Shown: positions 1 to 7,340, numbered from the stretch's first letter. The stretch is 64,000 bases of DNA from Streptomyces ambofaciens ATCC 23877 (GCF_001267885.1 NZ_CP012382.1:6621001-6685000), one strand, 5' to 3'. Notes: generated by a model from the sequence alone, not told the origin. Made by a program: numbers and translations.

Positions 1-2
1 TG

Positions 3-389
3 TGGAGCGACAGCCACCGCTACGCCGGCTCCTTCGACGCCATCGCGAAGGTGGACGGGGAGGTCGTCATCCTCGACTGGAAGACGTCGAAGTCGATCTA
101 CGACTCCGTAGCCCTCCAGCTCTCCGCCTACCGCTACGCGGACCGCATCATCCTCGCGGAGTCGGGGGAGTCGGTCGATGTCCCGGAGATGGTCGGCGGA
201 GCCGCCCTGCACGTCCGCCCGGAGGGCTGGGCGCTGCACCCGGTGAAGTGCGACCGCACGGTGTTCGACACGTTCCTCCACCTCCGCGGCGTCTTCGACT
301 GGGAGAAGGAAGGGAAGAAGAAGGTCATCGGCAAGCCGATTGCCTCCGGTGGAGAGTTCGTTACCGGCACTCAGAGGAGAGCGGCGTGA
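3..389 (+). CDS. PD-(D/E)XK nuclease, Cas4/RecB-like (5' partial)
   Basis: Only the last 128 residues are in the window; the frame is open at the left edge. The visible part has a PD-(D/E)XK nuclease core: an Asp in YAGSFD, then the metal-binding VILDWKTSK (D-x-K), then a helix QLSAYRYA that resembles the QxxxY motif of Cas4/RecB-type exonucleases. No C-terminal iron-sulphur cysteine cluster is present; the only Cys is in VKCDR. Such phage enzymes usually act as 5'-3' exonucleases in recombination or replication, and the nearby primase and polymerase genes fit that. It ends by overlapping the next start (GTGA). The exact substrate is unknown. Confidence 0.75.
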   Translation, partial: WSDSHRYAGSFDAIAKVDGEVVILDWKTSKSIYDSVALQLSAYRYADRIILAESGESVDVPEMVGGAALHVRPEGWALHPVKCDRTVFDTFLHLRGVFDWEKEGKKKVIGKPIASGGEFVTGTQRRAA

Positions 390-925
390 GCGGGACGAAG
401 AGCACCTACCTGGGCCATGAGACGACGTTGACGGAGTACACCGACCCGGTCCGTGTGGAGCTGACCACCATGGGGCGCGGCCCTGTTGCGATGGAGGAGA
501 ATTCCAGCGGGCAGCGCTGGACCTTCGATATTCCAGGAATGTCGTGGTACGCGCTTCGGGGCCACATCCGCGACACTGATCCCGTCCGTGCGGAGCTGGA
601 GAAGTCTCTCGACGACGCCCGGAGTACCATCGAGCGGCTCAGCGACGACCGCGACCACTGGGAGCAAGAGGCGGAGAGCCGGCAGAAGGAAGCCGACCTC
701 TGGAAGTCCCTCGCCGCACGTCAGGACAACACAGCTCCGCTCCGCACGGAGCTGGACAGCGTCAAGCGCGAGCGCGACTACTGGCATGGTCGGTTCGAGG
801 GCGCTCAGGCGAACGCGGAGTACGTCCGTGAGCAGTACGGGCGCCCGGACGAAGTCGACGAGCTGAAGGCCGTCATCGTCAGCCAGGCGCGGGAAATCGC
901 GCGACTGAAGGGGGAGAGCGAGTGA
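386..925 (+). CDS. Coiled-coil phage protein, function unknown
   Basis: This 179-residue protein starts at a GTG that overlaps the previous stop. The N-terminal 60 residues are unremarkable. From about residue 65 to the end it is rich in Glu, Arg, Lys and Leu with heptad-like spacing, including stretches such as DDARSTIERLSDDRD and ELDSVKRERDYW, which predicts a long coiled coil. The phrase DTDPVRAEL and its variants (TDPVRVEL, TAPLRTEL) recur three times, so the coil may have arisen by internal duplication. I do not recognise a family. Confidence 0.6.
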   Translation: MSGTKSTYLGHETTLTEYTDPVRVELTTMGRGPVAMEENSSGQRWTFDIPGMSWYALRGHIRDTDPVRAELEKSLDDARSTIERLSDDRDHWEQEAESRQKEADLWKSLAARQDNTAPLRTELDSVKRERDYWHGRFEGAQANAEYVREQYGRPDEVDELKAVIVSQAREIARLKGESE

Positions 926-1095
926 GCAAGTACGGCGAAGGCGTGCGCGAGCCGTTCGCAACATCGGGACTCATCAACGTCAGCATCGAGGACTACGACG
1001 GCAGCAGTCACACGAGTATCCATCCCGACGAGGCCCGTCTCCTCGGGCTCCGCCTGATCAAGATGGCCGACGAAGCGGAGGCGCAGGAATGGTGA
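922..1095 (+). CDS. Small hypothetical protein
   Basis: A 57-residue ORF starts at a GTG overlapping the previous stop, which continues the translational coupling of this operon. It has no recognisable motif; it is acidic at the C-terminus (ADEAEAQEW). The support is the coupled start and GC-rich third positions. Confidence 0.5.
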   Translation: MSKYGEGVREPFATSGLINVSIEDYDGSSHTSIHPDEARLLGLRLIKMADEAEAQEW

Positions 1096-1177
1096 ACGAC
1101 GCTCCTCCTCGTCCTGGGCGCTGACGCACTGGCGGTCGTGACGTCGAAGTTCCGCAAGTAGCACCAGTCGCACACGC

Positions 1178-1200
1178 GGGGCGTCCACACCGGGCGCCCC
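1178..1200 (+). terminator. Hairpin in a 130-bp gap, possible terminator
   Basis: GGGGCG pairs with CGCCCC across a short loop between the genes ending at 1095 and starting at 1227. There is no T-run, so termination would be weak. Nothing else is evident in this gap. Confidence 0.4.
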
Positions 1201-1223
1201 GCTTCGCATGCACACAGGAGGAG

Positions 1224-1243
1224 AGCGTGAAACGACTTACGCG
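1224..1243 (+). promoter_or_regulatory. Motif 1 copy (forward), overlaps a start codon
   Basis: The sequence AGCGTGAAACGACTTACGCG is one of ten copies of a 20-bp near-palindrome in the prophage. This copy covers the GTG start of the lipoprotein-like gene and supplies its first codons. It is in the AAACGAC orientation. It is more diverged than the others, so it may be a weaker site. Confidence 0.5.
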
Positions 1244-1421
1244 ACACCTGGCCGTCGTCCTGGCCCTCGTCGCCGCCCTGGCCATGCTCGCGGCCTGCGA
1301 CATCGACGACACCGCTCAGCCGTCGTGCGTGGAGGTCGACGTCGACGCTCCGAAGGTGAAGAAGCCGACGGGCCCGAAGATCACCGCCCCCGCACTGCGC
1401 ATCCCGACGAAGAGGAAGTGA
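1227..1421 (+). CDS. Small putative lipoprotein
   Basis: This 64-residue protein has a basic N-terminus (MKRLTRH), a hydrophobic stretch and a lipobox-like LAAC at about residues 26-29, so it is predicted to be exported and lipid-anchored at the Cys. The mature part is short and rich in Val, Asp, Lys and Pro. The start is a GTG after a GGAGGAGAG ribosome site and lies inside a motif 1 copy. Small prophage lipoproteins sometimes act in superinfection exclusion, but nothing in the sequence shows that here. Confidence 0.6.
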   Translation: MKRLTRHLAVVLALVAALAMLAACDIDDTAQPSCVEVDVDAPKVKKPTGPKITAPALRIPTKRK

Positions 1422-1422
1422 C

Positions 1423-1497
1423 ATGGAAGGCGCCGGAGTAGTCATCCTGATTGCCCTGATCCTCCTGCTTGCGTCCAGTCACAAGCCGAAGAAGTAG
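1423..1497 (+). CDS. 24-residue membrane mini-protein
   Basis: A very short ORF starts one base after the previous stop, with a GAGGAAG ribosome site. It encodes a single hydrophobic helix (VVILIALILLLA) followed by a basic tail HKPKK. Position, ribosome site and composition suggest a real single-pass membrane peptide translated with the lipoprotein. Confidence 0.5.
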   Translation: MEGAGVVILIALILLLASSHKPKK

Positions 1498-1520
1498 CGC
1501 CAACCACACACGCACGGCCT

Positions 1521-1552
1521 AGCCCCCGGTTGCCACGGCGCCGGGGGCTTTC
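1521..1552 (+). terminator. Rho-independent terminator
   Basis: AGCCCCCGG pairs with CCGGGGGCT and is followed by TTTCGG. A similar hairpin followed by the same TTTCGGCGTAGG sequence occurs at 8984-9014, which suggests a duplicated intergenic unit. Confidence 0.75.
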
Positions 1553-1578
1553 GGCGTAGGACGACACAGAGGAGAGAC

Positions 1579-1776
1579 ATGATCAACGGCGGAACCACCA
1601 TCCACACGGCCGACGGATCGACGGTCAACGTCACCCCGCGGGGCCTGGAGTACGACCTCCACGTCCGTAACGCCAGGGGCGAGACCGTCGCCACGGTGGT
1701 CATGAATCAGGACGACCTCGACGCCCTCTACGAGGAGCTGGACGCGCACACGACGGTGGAGTGGGAGGCGGCATGA
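1579..1776 (+). CDS. Hypothetical phage protein
   Basis: A 65-residue protein starting at ATG after an AGAGGAGAG ribosome site. It looks like a small beta-rich domain with an acidic C-terminus (DDLDALYEELDAH). It overlaps the next gene by ATGA. No family recognised. Confidence 0.55.
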   Translation: MINGGTTIHTADGSTVNVTPRGLEYDLHVRNARGETVATVVMNQDDLDALYEELDAHTTVEWEAA

Positions 1777-2264
1777 GTCTGCACGTGCGACCGCTGACCC
1801 TGAAGGAAGCTAACGCCCTCGTCGGCTCCTGGCATCGGCATCACCGTCCCGTGGTGGGCCACCGATTCAGCATCGGTGTGTTCGACGAGGGAGGCGCCCC
1901 TCATGGAGCGGCCATAGTCGGCCGGCCTGTGGCGCGGGCCGTAGATCAAAGCGCCGTCGCGGAGGTCACAAGACTTGTGACGGACGGGCACAAAAACGCG
2001 TGCTCGATGCTCTACGCGGCAGCTGCGCGGGCGGCGTCGGCGATGGGGTTCGAGCGCATTCAGACGTACACCCTGGCGTCGGAGCCTGGCACTTCGTTGC
2101 GCGCTTCCGGGTGGGTGCTCGACGGGACCACCCGGGGCCGGTCGTGGTCGTGCGAGTCCCGTCCTCGCGTGGACACGCACCCCACGGAGGACAAACAGCG
2201 ATGGGTGCGTGTTCTGAATCCGGGTTGGCAGGCGTCCGACAGCGACAGCCGGGAGGCGGCATGA
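1773..2264 (+). CDS. XF1762-like (GNAT-type fold) phage protein
   Basis: The 163-residue protein begins MSLHVRPLTLKEANALVG and contains HRHHRPVVGHRFSIGV, AAIVGRPVAR, VTRLVTDGHKNACSMLY and SEPGTSLRASGW. These are the conserved blocks of the XF1762 family, which is common in phages and related to the GNAT acetyltransferase fold. Its target is not known. The ATG at 1773 is chosen because it overlaps the upstream stop; an in-frame ATG at 1761 lies inside the previous gene. It overlaps the next start by four bases. Confidence 0.75.
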   Translation: MSLHVRPLTLKEANALVGSWHRHHRPVVGHRFSIGVFDEGGAPHGAAIVGRPVARAVDQSAVAEVTRLVTDGHKNACSMLYAAAARAASAMGFERIQTYTLASEPGTSLRASGWVLDGTTRGRSWSCESRPRVDTHPTEDKQRWVRVLNPGWQASDSDSREAA

Positions 2265-2518
2265 CGAAGCGCGAAGCACTGATCCTCACCCTCGCCGGCT
2301 CCCTGGCAACCTCCGGCATCGGCCGCTACGAGGAGCACTACGCCAGGGCGGAGAGGCTCGTCGACGAGGTGTTGGCGGAGGGAGCGCACGAGTTGGCGGA
2401 GGAGGGCCGGAAGTTTGTCGGTCCCCGCGCCTACCTGGGCGAGCCGGACCACGTTACGCGCTACGTCGCCGGCTGGCACGACGCTCTAAACCGTATCGAC
2501 CCGGAGGTGTCCTCATGA
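2261..2518 (+). CDS. Hypothetical phage protein
   Basis: An 85-residue, mostly helical, acidic protein. It starts at an ATG overlapping the previous stop and its TGA overlaps the next ATG. A helix with AERLVDEVLAEGAHELAEEG and a Trp/His-containing end (YVAGWHDALNRID) are visible. No family recognised. Confidence 0.55.
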   Translation: MTKREALILTLAGSLATSGIGRYEEHYARAERLVDEVLAEGAHELAEEGRKFVGPRAYLGEPDHVTRYVAGWHDALNRIDPEVSS

Positions 2519-2844
2519 TGGACCACGTCACCCGACAGATGATCATCGTCAACCAAATCCTGGAGGAGCGCGACGCACAGGACGCCCTCTTCGGCCGGCA
2601 GGACGACCTACCGAACGGCACGGGGGCGGAGGAGATGAAGCAACTAGCCGACCGCTATCGGTACGCCTGTGATGCAGCGTTCGCGGCTGGAGAGGGCACC
2701 CTCCGGCACGTCTTCCTGGAGGAAGTGTTCGAAGCCATGGCGGAGTCCGACCCCGTCAAGCTCCGCGCGGAACTACTCCAGGCCGTCGCCGTGGGCGTGA
2801 AGTGGCTGGAGGCCATCGACAAGCAGCAGGAGGAGAGCCAGTGA
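2515..2844 (+). CDS. MazG-like/phage hypothetical protein
   Basis: A 109-residue helical protein with ERDAQDALFGRQDDLPNGTG, TLRHVFLEEVFEAMAESDP and LRAELLQAVAVGVKWLEAID. This pattern, with the acidic LEEVFEA helix and a C-terminal helix ending WLEAID, is frequent in phage proteins distantly resembling all-alpha NTP pyrophosphohydrolases (MazG-like). If that holds it would hydrolyse non-canonical or excess nucleotides. It is coupled by ATGA overlaps to both neighbours. Confidence 0.5.
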   Translation: MMDHVTRQMIIVNQILEERDAQDALFGRQDDLPNGTGAEEMKQLADRYRYACDAAFAAGEGTLRHVFLEEVFEAMAESDPVKLRAELLQAVAVGVKWLEAIDKQQEESQ

Positions 2845-3176
2845 AGTACATCGACCGATCCGGCGACACCTGGGAGGACGTGTCGGCCGGCATCGTCCGC
2901 ATCGTCGTCATGGGCGGCGAGCCCGTGAAGTTCGCGGAGCCGTGGGACCGGGACGCCGCGGAGGAGAAGTGGGGTCCGTTCGCTCCGGGCGACACCCCCG
3001 CAGAACCCCAGGAAGCCCCCTCTCCCGTCCTCCCGACGGTCGAAGGGGTCATGAGTCGCGCGAGTGTCTTTCAGAGCGCTCACGCCCTCGTGACGGGCCT
3101 TGCGTGGGGCGACGAGGAGAAGCCGTCCGTGTACGACGTCCTGAGCGTCGCGAAGTGGCTGGAGGGCGACGAATGA
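2841..3176 (+). CDS. Hypothetical phage protein
   Basis: A 111-residue protein starting at a GTG that overlaps the previous stop; earlier in-frame starts lie inside the upstream gene. It opens with a small beta region (KYIDRSGDTWEDV), has a Pro/Glu-rich linker near residues 45-62 and ends in a helical segment VYDVLSVAKWLEGDE. The C-terminal segment resembles tails of small phage proteins that follow MazG-like genes. Function unknown. Confidence 0.5.
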   Translation: MKYIDRSGDTWEDVSAGIVRIVVMGGEPVKFAEPWDRDAAEEKWGPFAPGDTPAEPQEAPSPVLPTVEGVMSRASVFQSAHALVTGLAWGDEEKPSVYDVLSVAKWLEGDE

Positions 3177-3472
3177 GCATGGCCCAACTCGTCGCAGCCG
3201 GCGCCCCGGAACTGCCGGAGGGCTACTTCTACCGGGTGCACACAACGAGCATCCGTTCCCTGAAGGTGGAGATCCGCGAGCAGCGGCGTTTCAGGTCTCG
3301 CGCCGTGGCCGACACGTGGGTTCTCGACAAGCTGGAGGAGTCGGCGGAGGAGTCCATCGTCAAGGCGTGCGCACGTGCGTTCAAAGACTGGCAGGAGGCC
3401 GACGCAGTGCGCGCGTCGTACCGCGCCGTGTCGGAGTACATCGGAGACCACGACCCGAAGGGCGGGCGATGA
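3173..3472 (+). CDS. Hypothetical phage protein
   Basis: A 99-residue protein starting at an ATG that overlaps the upstream TGA. It has a predicted beta hairpin (YRVHTTSIRSLKVEIREQ) followed by two charged helices. No recognised domain; coupled on both sides. Confidence 0.5.
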   Translation: MSMAQLVAAGAPELPEGYFYRVHTTSIRSLKVEIREQRRFRSRAVADTWVLDKLEESAEESIVKACARAFKDWQEADAVRASYRAVSEYIGDHDPKGGR

Positions 3473-3852
3473 CCTACACCCTCGCCGACGCCATCCGCGA
3501 CGAGTTCGAGCGCACCCACCCGAACGGCAAGAACACGCTCCTCTGCGTCGGCCTGTGCCGGCGGCGCAAGGACCGGAACGACTTCCGCGAGACTCCCTGG
3601 CACGGACGTGCGGCCCGCTGCACGAGCTGTGAAGGGCTCCGCTACGTCGACGAGCTTCGTTACCGCCAGGCGTGGGAGCTGGAGCAGGAGCGGGCGAAGG
3701 TGCGGATGCTCGTCCGCCATATCCAGCGGCTCCGGCTTCAGCGGATCGTCGAGCGTGCGCCGGCACTGCACTTCCTGACGGAGCCCATGCCTGAGGCTGA
3801 GCGACGACGCAAGCGCGCACGACTCACATTGCAAATGGAGAGGAAGCGATGA
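3469..3852 (+). CDS. Hypothetical protein with a putative zinc-binding site
   Basis: A 127-residue, very basic protein. It has cysteines in CVGLC (about residues 24-28) and CTSC (about residues 50-53), a spacing that could bind zinc. The C-terminal half is a long Arg/Glu/Leu helix ending KRARLTLQMERKR. A nucleic-acid-binding role is plausible from charge and the zinc-like site but is inference. The start overlaps the preceding stop. Confidence 0.5.
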   Translation: MTYTLADAIRDEFERTHPNGKNTLLCVGLCRRRKDRNDFRETPWHGRAARCTSCEGLRYVDELRYRQAWELEQERAKVRMLVRHIQRLRLQRIVERAPALHFLTEPMPEAERRRKRARLTLQMERKR

Positions 3853-4346
3853 CACCTCAACCCGGCGACTTCGCCCTCACCCGTATCAAGGGCATCACCG
3901 GCGCCTTCGTCTCCGCCGGCCAGTACCTCGTAGGCGACGGCGCACCCGTGCACCATGCCTTCGTCTACGTCGGCAACGGCTACATCGTCCAGGCTATGCC
4001 GGGCGGGGCGGAGAAGATCCGTCTCGACGAGGCGTCGGAGCCGGTCCTGTGGTCGACGGGCGCCTTCAACCTGACGGCCGCGGAGCGCATGCGGATCTGC
4101 TACGAGGCGCGGAGCCTCGTCGGGACGCCGTACAGCTTCCTCGACTACGCGTCCATAGCGCTGGCTCACTGGCGCATCCGTCCTCAGTGGGTACGGGACT
4201 ACGTCGCCGCCACGGGCCACATGATCTGTTCCCAGCTCGTCGACGAGGTGTACCGCCGTGCCGGCGTGGACCTCTTCGCCGACGAGCGCATCCCGGGCGA
4301 CGTGACCCCCGGGGACCTTAATCGGCTGCTCGTTGGGAGGCGATGA
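3849..4346 (+). CDS. Permuted papain-like (YiiX/NlpC-P60-like) hydrolase
   Basis: The 165-residue protein begins with PGDFALTRIKG, then VHHAFVYVGNGYIVQAMP, which supplies the catalytic His, and later HMICSQLVDEVYRRAG, which supplies the nucleophile Cys. His before Cys is the order in circularly permuted papain-like enzymes of the YaeF/YiiX type, related to NlpC/P60. Family members are amidases or peptidases acting on peptidoglycan or lipid amides. No signal peptide or membrane segment is seen. It sits in the early gene region rather than in a lysis cassette, so its target is unclear. Confidence 0.65.
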   Translation: MTPQPGDFALTRIKGITGAFVSAGQYLVGDGAPVHHAFVYVGNGYIVQAMPGGAEKIRLDEASEPVLWSTGAFNLTAAERMRICYEARSLVGTPYSFLDYASIALAHWRIRPQWVRDYVAATGHMICSQLVDEVYRRAGVDLFADERIPGDVTPGDLNRLLVGRR

Positions 4347-4790
4347 GTGGAGGTAGAGGAACGCTTCTGGGCGAAGGTTGACTTCGACCCGCATGACGAA
4401 GAGCGGTGCTGACGGTGGCAAGGCGGCACCGTGACGCGGGGAGGGTACGGGCAGTTTGCGCTTCAGCGGGTGAACGTCCTTGCTCACCGCTTGGCGTATG
4501 AGTTGGAGCGGGGAGACATACCAGAGGGGTTGGACCTGGACCACCTTTGTCGTAGTCGGGGCTGCGTGAACCCCTGGCACTTGGAGCCCGTTACCGAGCG
4601 GGAGAACGCGTTGCGGGGCGAGGGGCCGACCGCGCAGAACGCGCGTAAGACAGCCTGCCCGCAGGGGCATCCCTACGACGTCCATGGCACTGAGGCGGAC
4701 GGGTCGCCACATCGGCGATGCAGCCGGTGTTCTCGTGCCTCGGGCCGGGCTCGCCAACGTAGATACCGAGAGAGGAAACGCCATGACTGA
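4347..4790 (+). pseudogene. HNH endonuclease with an in-frame TGA
   Basis: Read from the GTG at 4347 the frame gives EERFWAKVDFDPHDEERC, then TGA at 4410-4412, then RWQGGTVTRGGYGQF and a complete HNH domain. That domain has LAHRLAYELERG, LDLDHLCRSRGCVNPWHLEP and a second cysteine pair CSRCSR. Phage HNH proteins of this type have a C-W-x-W signature at exactly this point, so the stop probably replaces a TGG Trp codon. The intact remainder could start at a GTG at 4431 and still encode the catalytic core (119 residues). It is therefore either a recent pseudogene, a shortened active gene or a readthrough case. Confidence 0.65.
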
Positions 4791-5052
4791 CGCTCGCCGT
4801 TACCGCCTCGCCTGGCTTTCCGCCCGACGGCGAGTAGCCCGTGAGTCCGTCATGGCGACGGAGGCGGTCGAGCACCTCAGCGCCGACCGGGACCGGTGGC
4901 GGCAGCGCTACGAGCGCCTGGCGGCAGATCTGGAGGCGTCGCGTAAAACGACTCACGCGTCCCTCGTCGACGTGGGTCCCGACGGGGAGGGCGGAAGCGT
5001 CGTGAAACTCGCCGAAGTCCCCGCGTCACATCCGCCCGGGATTACGACATAA
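4783..5052 (+). CDS. Small coiled-coil hypothetical protein
   Basis: An 89-residue protein with an AGAGAGGAAACGCC ribosome region before its ATG, overlapping the end of the HNH frame. It is Arg/Ala/Glu-rich and helical (ADRDRWRQRYERLAADLEAS). A motif 1 copy at 4940-4959 lies in frame inside it and supplies the residues RKTTHA, so that part of the protein is dictated by the DNA site. Confidence 0.5.
   Translation: MTDARRYRLAWLSARRRVARESVMATEAVEHLSADRDRWRQRYERLAADLEASRKTTHASLVDVGPDGEGGSVVKLAEVPASHPPGITT
4940..4959 (+). promoter_or_regulatory. Motif 1 copy (forward), inside a CDS
   Basis: The sequence is CGCGTAAAACGACTCACGCG, the consensus form. It lies within the coding region of the preceding gene, about 150 bp upstream of the gp3-like start. 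Its position inside a gene argues for an operator or transcription-blocking role rather than a promoter element. Confidence 0.65.
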
Positions 5053-5053
5053 C
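5023..5053 (+). promoter_or_regulatory. Duplicated upstream element, copy 1
   Basis: This stretch contains GCGTCACATCCGCC, a 2-base variable part and GGATTACGACAYAAC. It is nearly identical to 17737-17767. One copy precedes the gp3-like gene and the other the sigma-like gene, both followed by an AGGCAC-containing leader. It is probably a shared promoter or activator site; the -35/-10 boxes cannot be assigned with certainty. Confidence 0.5.
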
Positions 5054-5116
5054 CCATGTGTAAGGCCGAACAAGGCCGCACACACCACGCACACCGCCAA
5101 CGAAAGGCACTCACAC

Positions 5117-5899
5117 ATGGCGAACAACCTCGCGAACATCTGGGACGCTGACCCCGACGCCGCTCCGAAGGAGCGCCCCTCCTTCTCCGACGACATCGCG
5201 GGCCGCTTCCGGTCCGGCCGCCTCGTTAAGACGGGGCGGACGGAGACGCCGGAGAGCCTGAACGAGTGGCGCGTCACCACGGGTGACCCCAGCGTCGCAG
5301 CGAAGGTCGCGGAGATCCTGGGCGGGAAGCCGGAGTCGTGGGAGACGGACCGGGAAGACAACCTGGAGATCCTCACCGACGCCAAGACGGTTCAGATCAT
5401 CATCGAGCCCGACGGCGTCGACGCGAGCTTCAAGCAGTTCGTGCCGGGTGCTGGGATGACGCACCACTGCGACGGCTTCAAGTACCTGTCCCCGGACGAG
5501 GACAAGGGCCAGCCCTGCGGCTGCCCGTCGTACATCGCGGAGCGCAAGACGGCCGCCGACAAGCTCCGCGGACCGAAGCCCAGCGTCGACGTCACCTTCC
5601 GCATGGCGGACGCGCCGGACCTGGGGAAGTTCAGGTTCAACAGCGGCTCTTGGAAGCTCGTGGAGGCCCTGGGCCCGCTCTTCGCCGACCTCGACAAGCA
5701 CGGTAACGCGGGCGACGAGGAGAACGGCGTCGACGGTGTCCCGACCCGCGCGTCACTGACCATCGAGAACGTCACCTACGTTCCGAAGAAGGGGCCCCGC
5801 GCCGGCCAGACAGTGAGCTACAACAAGCCGGTCATCAAGATCTTCGGCCCCGTCGCCGCTGAGGTCGCGGAGGACGAGGGCCTGAGCCAGGCCGCGTAA
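5117..5899 (+). CDS. phiC31 Gp3-like recombination directionality factor
   Basis: The 260-residue protein begins MANNLANIWDADPDAAPKER and continues with DIAGRFRSGRLV, LNEWRVTTGDPSVAAKVAEI, WETDREDNLEIL and later blocks typical of the Gp3-like family of Streptomyces phages. In phiC31 this protein binds the serine integrase and switches it from integration to excision. The length is close to that of known members. It is monocistronic-looking, with the duplicated element and a long leader upstream. Its presence predicts a large serine integrase elsewhere in the prophage; none lies in this window. Some homologues may have other DNA functions. Confidence 0.75.
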   Translation: MANNLANIWDADPDAAPKERPSFSDDIAGRFRSGRLVKTGRTETPESLNEWRVTTGDPSVAAKVAEILGGKPESWETDREDNLEILTDAKTVQIIIEPDGVDASFKQFVPGAGMTHHCDGFKYLSPDEDKGQPCGCPSYIAERKTAADKLRGPKPSVDVTFRMADAPDLGKFRFNSGSWKLVEALGPLFADLDKHGNAGDEENGVDGVPTRASLTIENVTYVPKKGPRAGQTVSYNKPVIKIFGPVAAEVAEDEGLSQAA

Positions 5900-5997
5900 G
5901 CACCACACGCACCGCGAGCAACGCAAGGCGCCGCTCCCAATGATTCCGGCACTGGGAGCGGCGCCTCCCACGATTCTACGCACACTGAGGTGAAGCA

Positions 5998-6528
5998 GTG
6001 TCCGAACCTGAAACGAGTCAGCCGAAGATCCTCGAACTTTGCGCAGGATACGGGGGCATCGGGTTGGCTGTAGAGCCCCTCATCGACGGACAAGTCACCC
6101 ACGTCGCTGAGGTAACCAAGCACGCCTGCAAGATCCTGGAAGACCGGTTCCCCGGAGCCGAGAACATCGGGGACGTCACGAAGTACGACTGGAGCGCCCT
6201 CGTCGGCCGAATCGACGTGATCACCGCAGGGTTCCCCTGCCAGGACATCAGCAACGCCGGCAGGAGAGAGGGCATTAATGGGAAGCGGTCGGGGATCTGG
6301 AAGCAAGTCGCCGAAGCTGTTGGGACACTTCGACCGAAGTACGTCTTCCTGGAGAACGTCGCAGTCCTCCGAACTCGGGGGCTCGACGTTGTCGCCCAGG
6401 ACCTGGCCGAAGTCGGGTATGACCTCCGGTGGACGACTCTACGAGCTTCCGACATCGGTGCCGCCCACCATCGGAGCCGGTGGTTCGGGTTCGCGACTCC
6501 CGCTGTTTCCCACCCCGAAGGCATCTGA
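5998..6528 (+). CDS. C5-cytosine DNA methyltransferase, N-terminal part
   Basis: This 176-residue protein has methyltransferase motif I (ILELCAGYGGIGLAV, SAM binding), motif IV GFPCQDIS with the catalytic Cys near residue 81, motif VI ENV, and motif VIII ending RASDIGAAHHRSRWFGFA. It stops just after motif VIII. The C-terminal motifs IX-X are encoded in another frame by the gene starting at 6278, which overlaps it by 251 bp. The two products may assemble into one enzyme, or a +1 frameshift may join them. The start follows a TGAGGTGAAGC region. It likely protects phage DNA from host restriction. Confidence 0.8.
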   Translation: MSEPETSQPKILELCAGYGGIGLAVEPLIDGQVTHVAEVTKHACKILEDRFPGAENIGDVTKYDWSALVGRIDVITAGFPCQDISNAGRREGINGKRSGIWKQVAEAVGTLRPKYVFLENVAVLRTRGLDVVAQDLAEVGYDLRWTTLRASDIGAAHHRSRWFGFATPAVSHPEGI

Positions 6529-7339
6529 CGGGCCGCACGGAGGACTCAACCAGCGCAATGGGAATGGCGAATACGACGCGCTGCCGAGCATGGTGGTGCA
6601 CCTCCTCCCTACACCGACGGCGGCCGACGCAAGAGGGACTGCCAACTTCCGCGCGGACGGCACGCCGTACGGGAGCGGGTACGGTCCCACCCTGACGGAC
6701 GCCGTTCGTGTGCTTCTGCCGACACCAACAGCACGCGATTGGAAGTCCGGGGCGTCAAACCTGCACGGCCGGAACTCTCGTCCGCTAAACGAAGTGGTGC
6801 TCACACTTGCGGAGCCGACGAAGTTCTTTGGCACGCCAAGGGCGTCATCAGCCAACGGACCCGGGCGGCTCGACAACCCCAAGAACCAGAGCCGGCTTGA
6901 GACGCAGGTGGTTCTGCTCAAGACACCCACGGCAAACCTGGGGACCAACGGCGCCGCGCAGCATCCGGACAAGAGGAAGGCCGGAGGACACGGCCCGACA
7001 CTGGACGATGAGGTCACGTACCTGATTCCCGAGCCGGACGGCCTAGTGCAGGACTGGGGGCCTTATGAGCCGGCCATCCGACGTCAGGAAGCGTGGATGG
7101 ACCGCGAAGCGCCAATCCCCACGGAGGTGGGGCCGCGCGGAGGACGGCGTCTGGCTGCTCGGTTCGCCGAGTGGCTCATGGGCCTTCCTGACGGCTGGGT
7201 GACAGACACTCCGGGGCTGAGCCGGGGCAACCAGTTGCATGCGATCGGTAACGGCGTGGTGCCCCGGCAGGCGTATTACGCCTTCAAGTCCCTGATGGAA
7301 CACCAGGCACACACGGAACAGCACACAGAGGAGAGCTGA
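6278..7339 (+). CDS. C5-methyltransferase C-terminal part, overlapping frame
   Basis: A 353-residue ORF in the +1 frame relative to the N-terminal methyltransferase gene. Its ATG has an AGGAGAG ribosome site about nine bases upstream. Residues around 25-85 carry a WRTSQ...WPKSGMT...LYELPTS pattern known from phage methylase C-terminal regions. Repeats of LLPTPTA-type sequence follow. The end has LAARFAEWLMGLPDGWV and LHAIGNGVVPRQA, which correspond to motifs IX and X of C5 methyltransferases. Because the first 250 bp also encode motifs VI-VIII in frame 1, this is a true overprinted region. It may be a separate subunit or the second half of a frameshifted enzyme. Confidence 0.65.
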   Translation: MGSGRGSGSKSPKLLGHFDRSTSSWRTSQSSELGGSTLSPRTWPKSGMTSGGRLYELPTSVPPTIGAGGSGSRLPLFPTPKASDGPHGGLNQRNGNGEYDALPSMVVHLLPTPTAADARGTANFRADGTPYGSGYGPTLTDAVRVLLPTPTARDWKSGASNLHGRNSRPLNEVVLTLAEPTKFFGTPRASSANGPGRLDNPKNQSRLETQVVLLKTPTANLGTNGAAQHPDKRKAGGHGPTLDDEVTYLIPEPDGLVQDWGPYEPAIRRQEAWMDREAPIPTEVGPRGGRRLAARFAEWLMGLPDGWVTDTPGLSRGNQLHAIGNGVVPRQAYYAFKSLMEHQAHTEQHTEES

Positions 7340-7340
7340 C

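Noticed and set aside
1096-1226. A short ORF starting ATG 1089 (MVNDAPPRPGR)
   Set aside because: Only eleven codons, without an independent ribosome site or conservation evidence.
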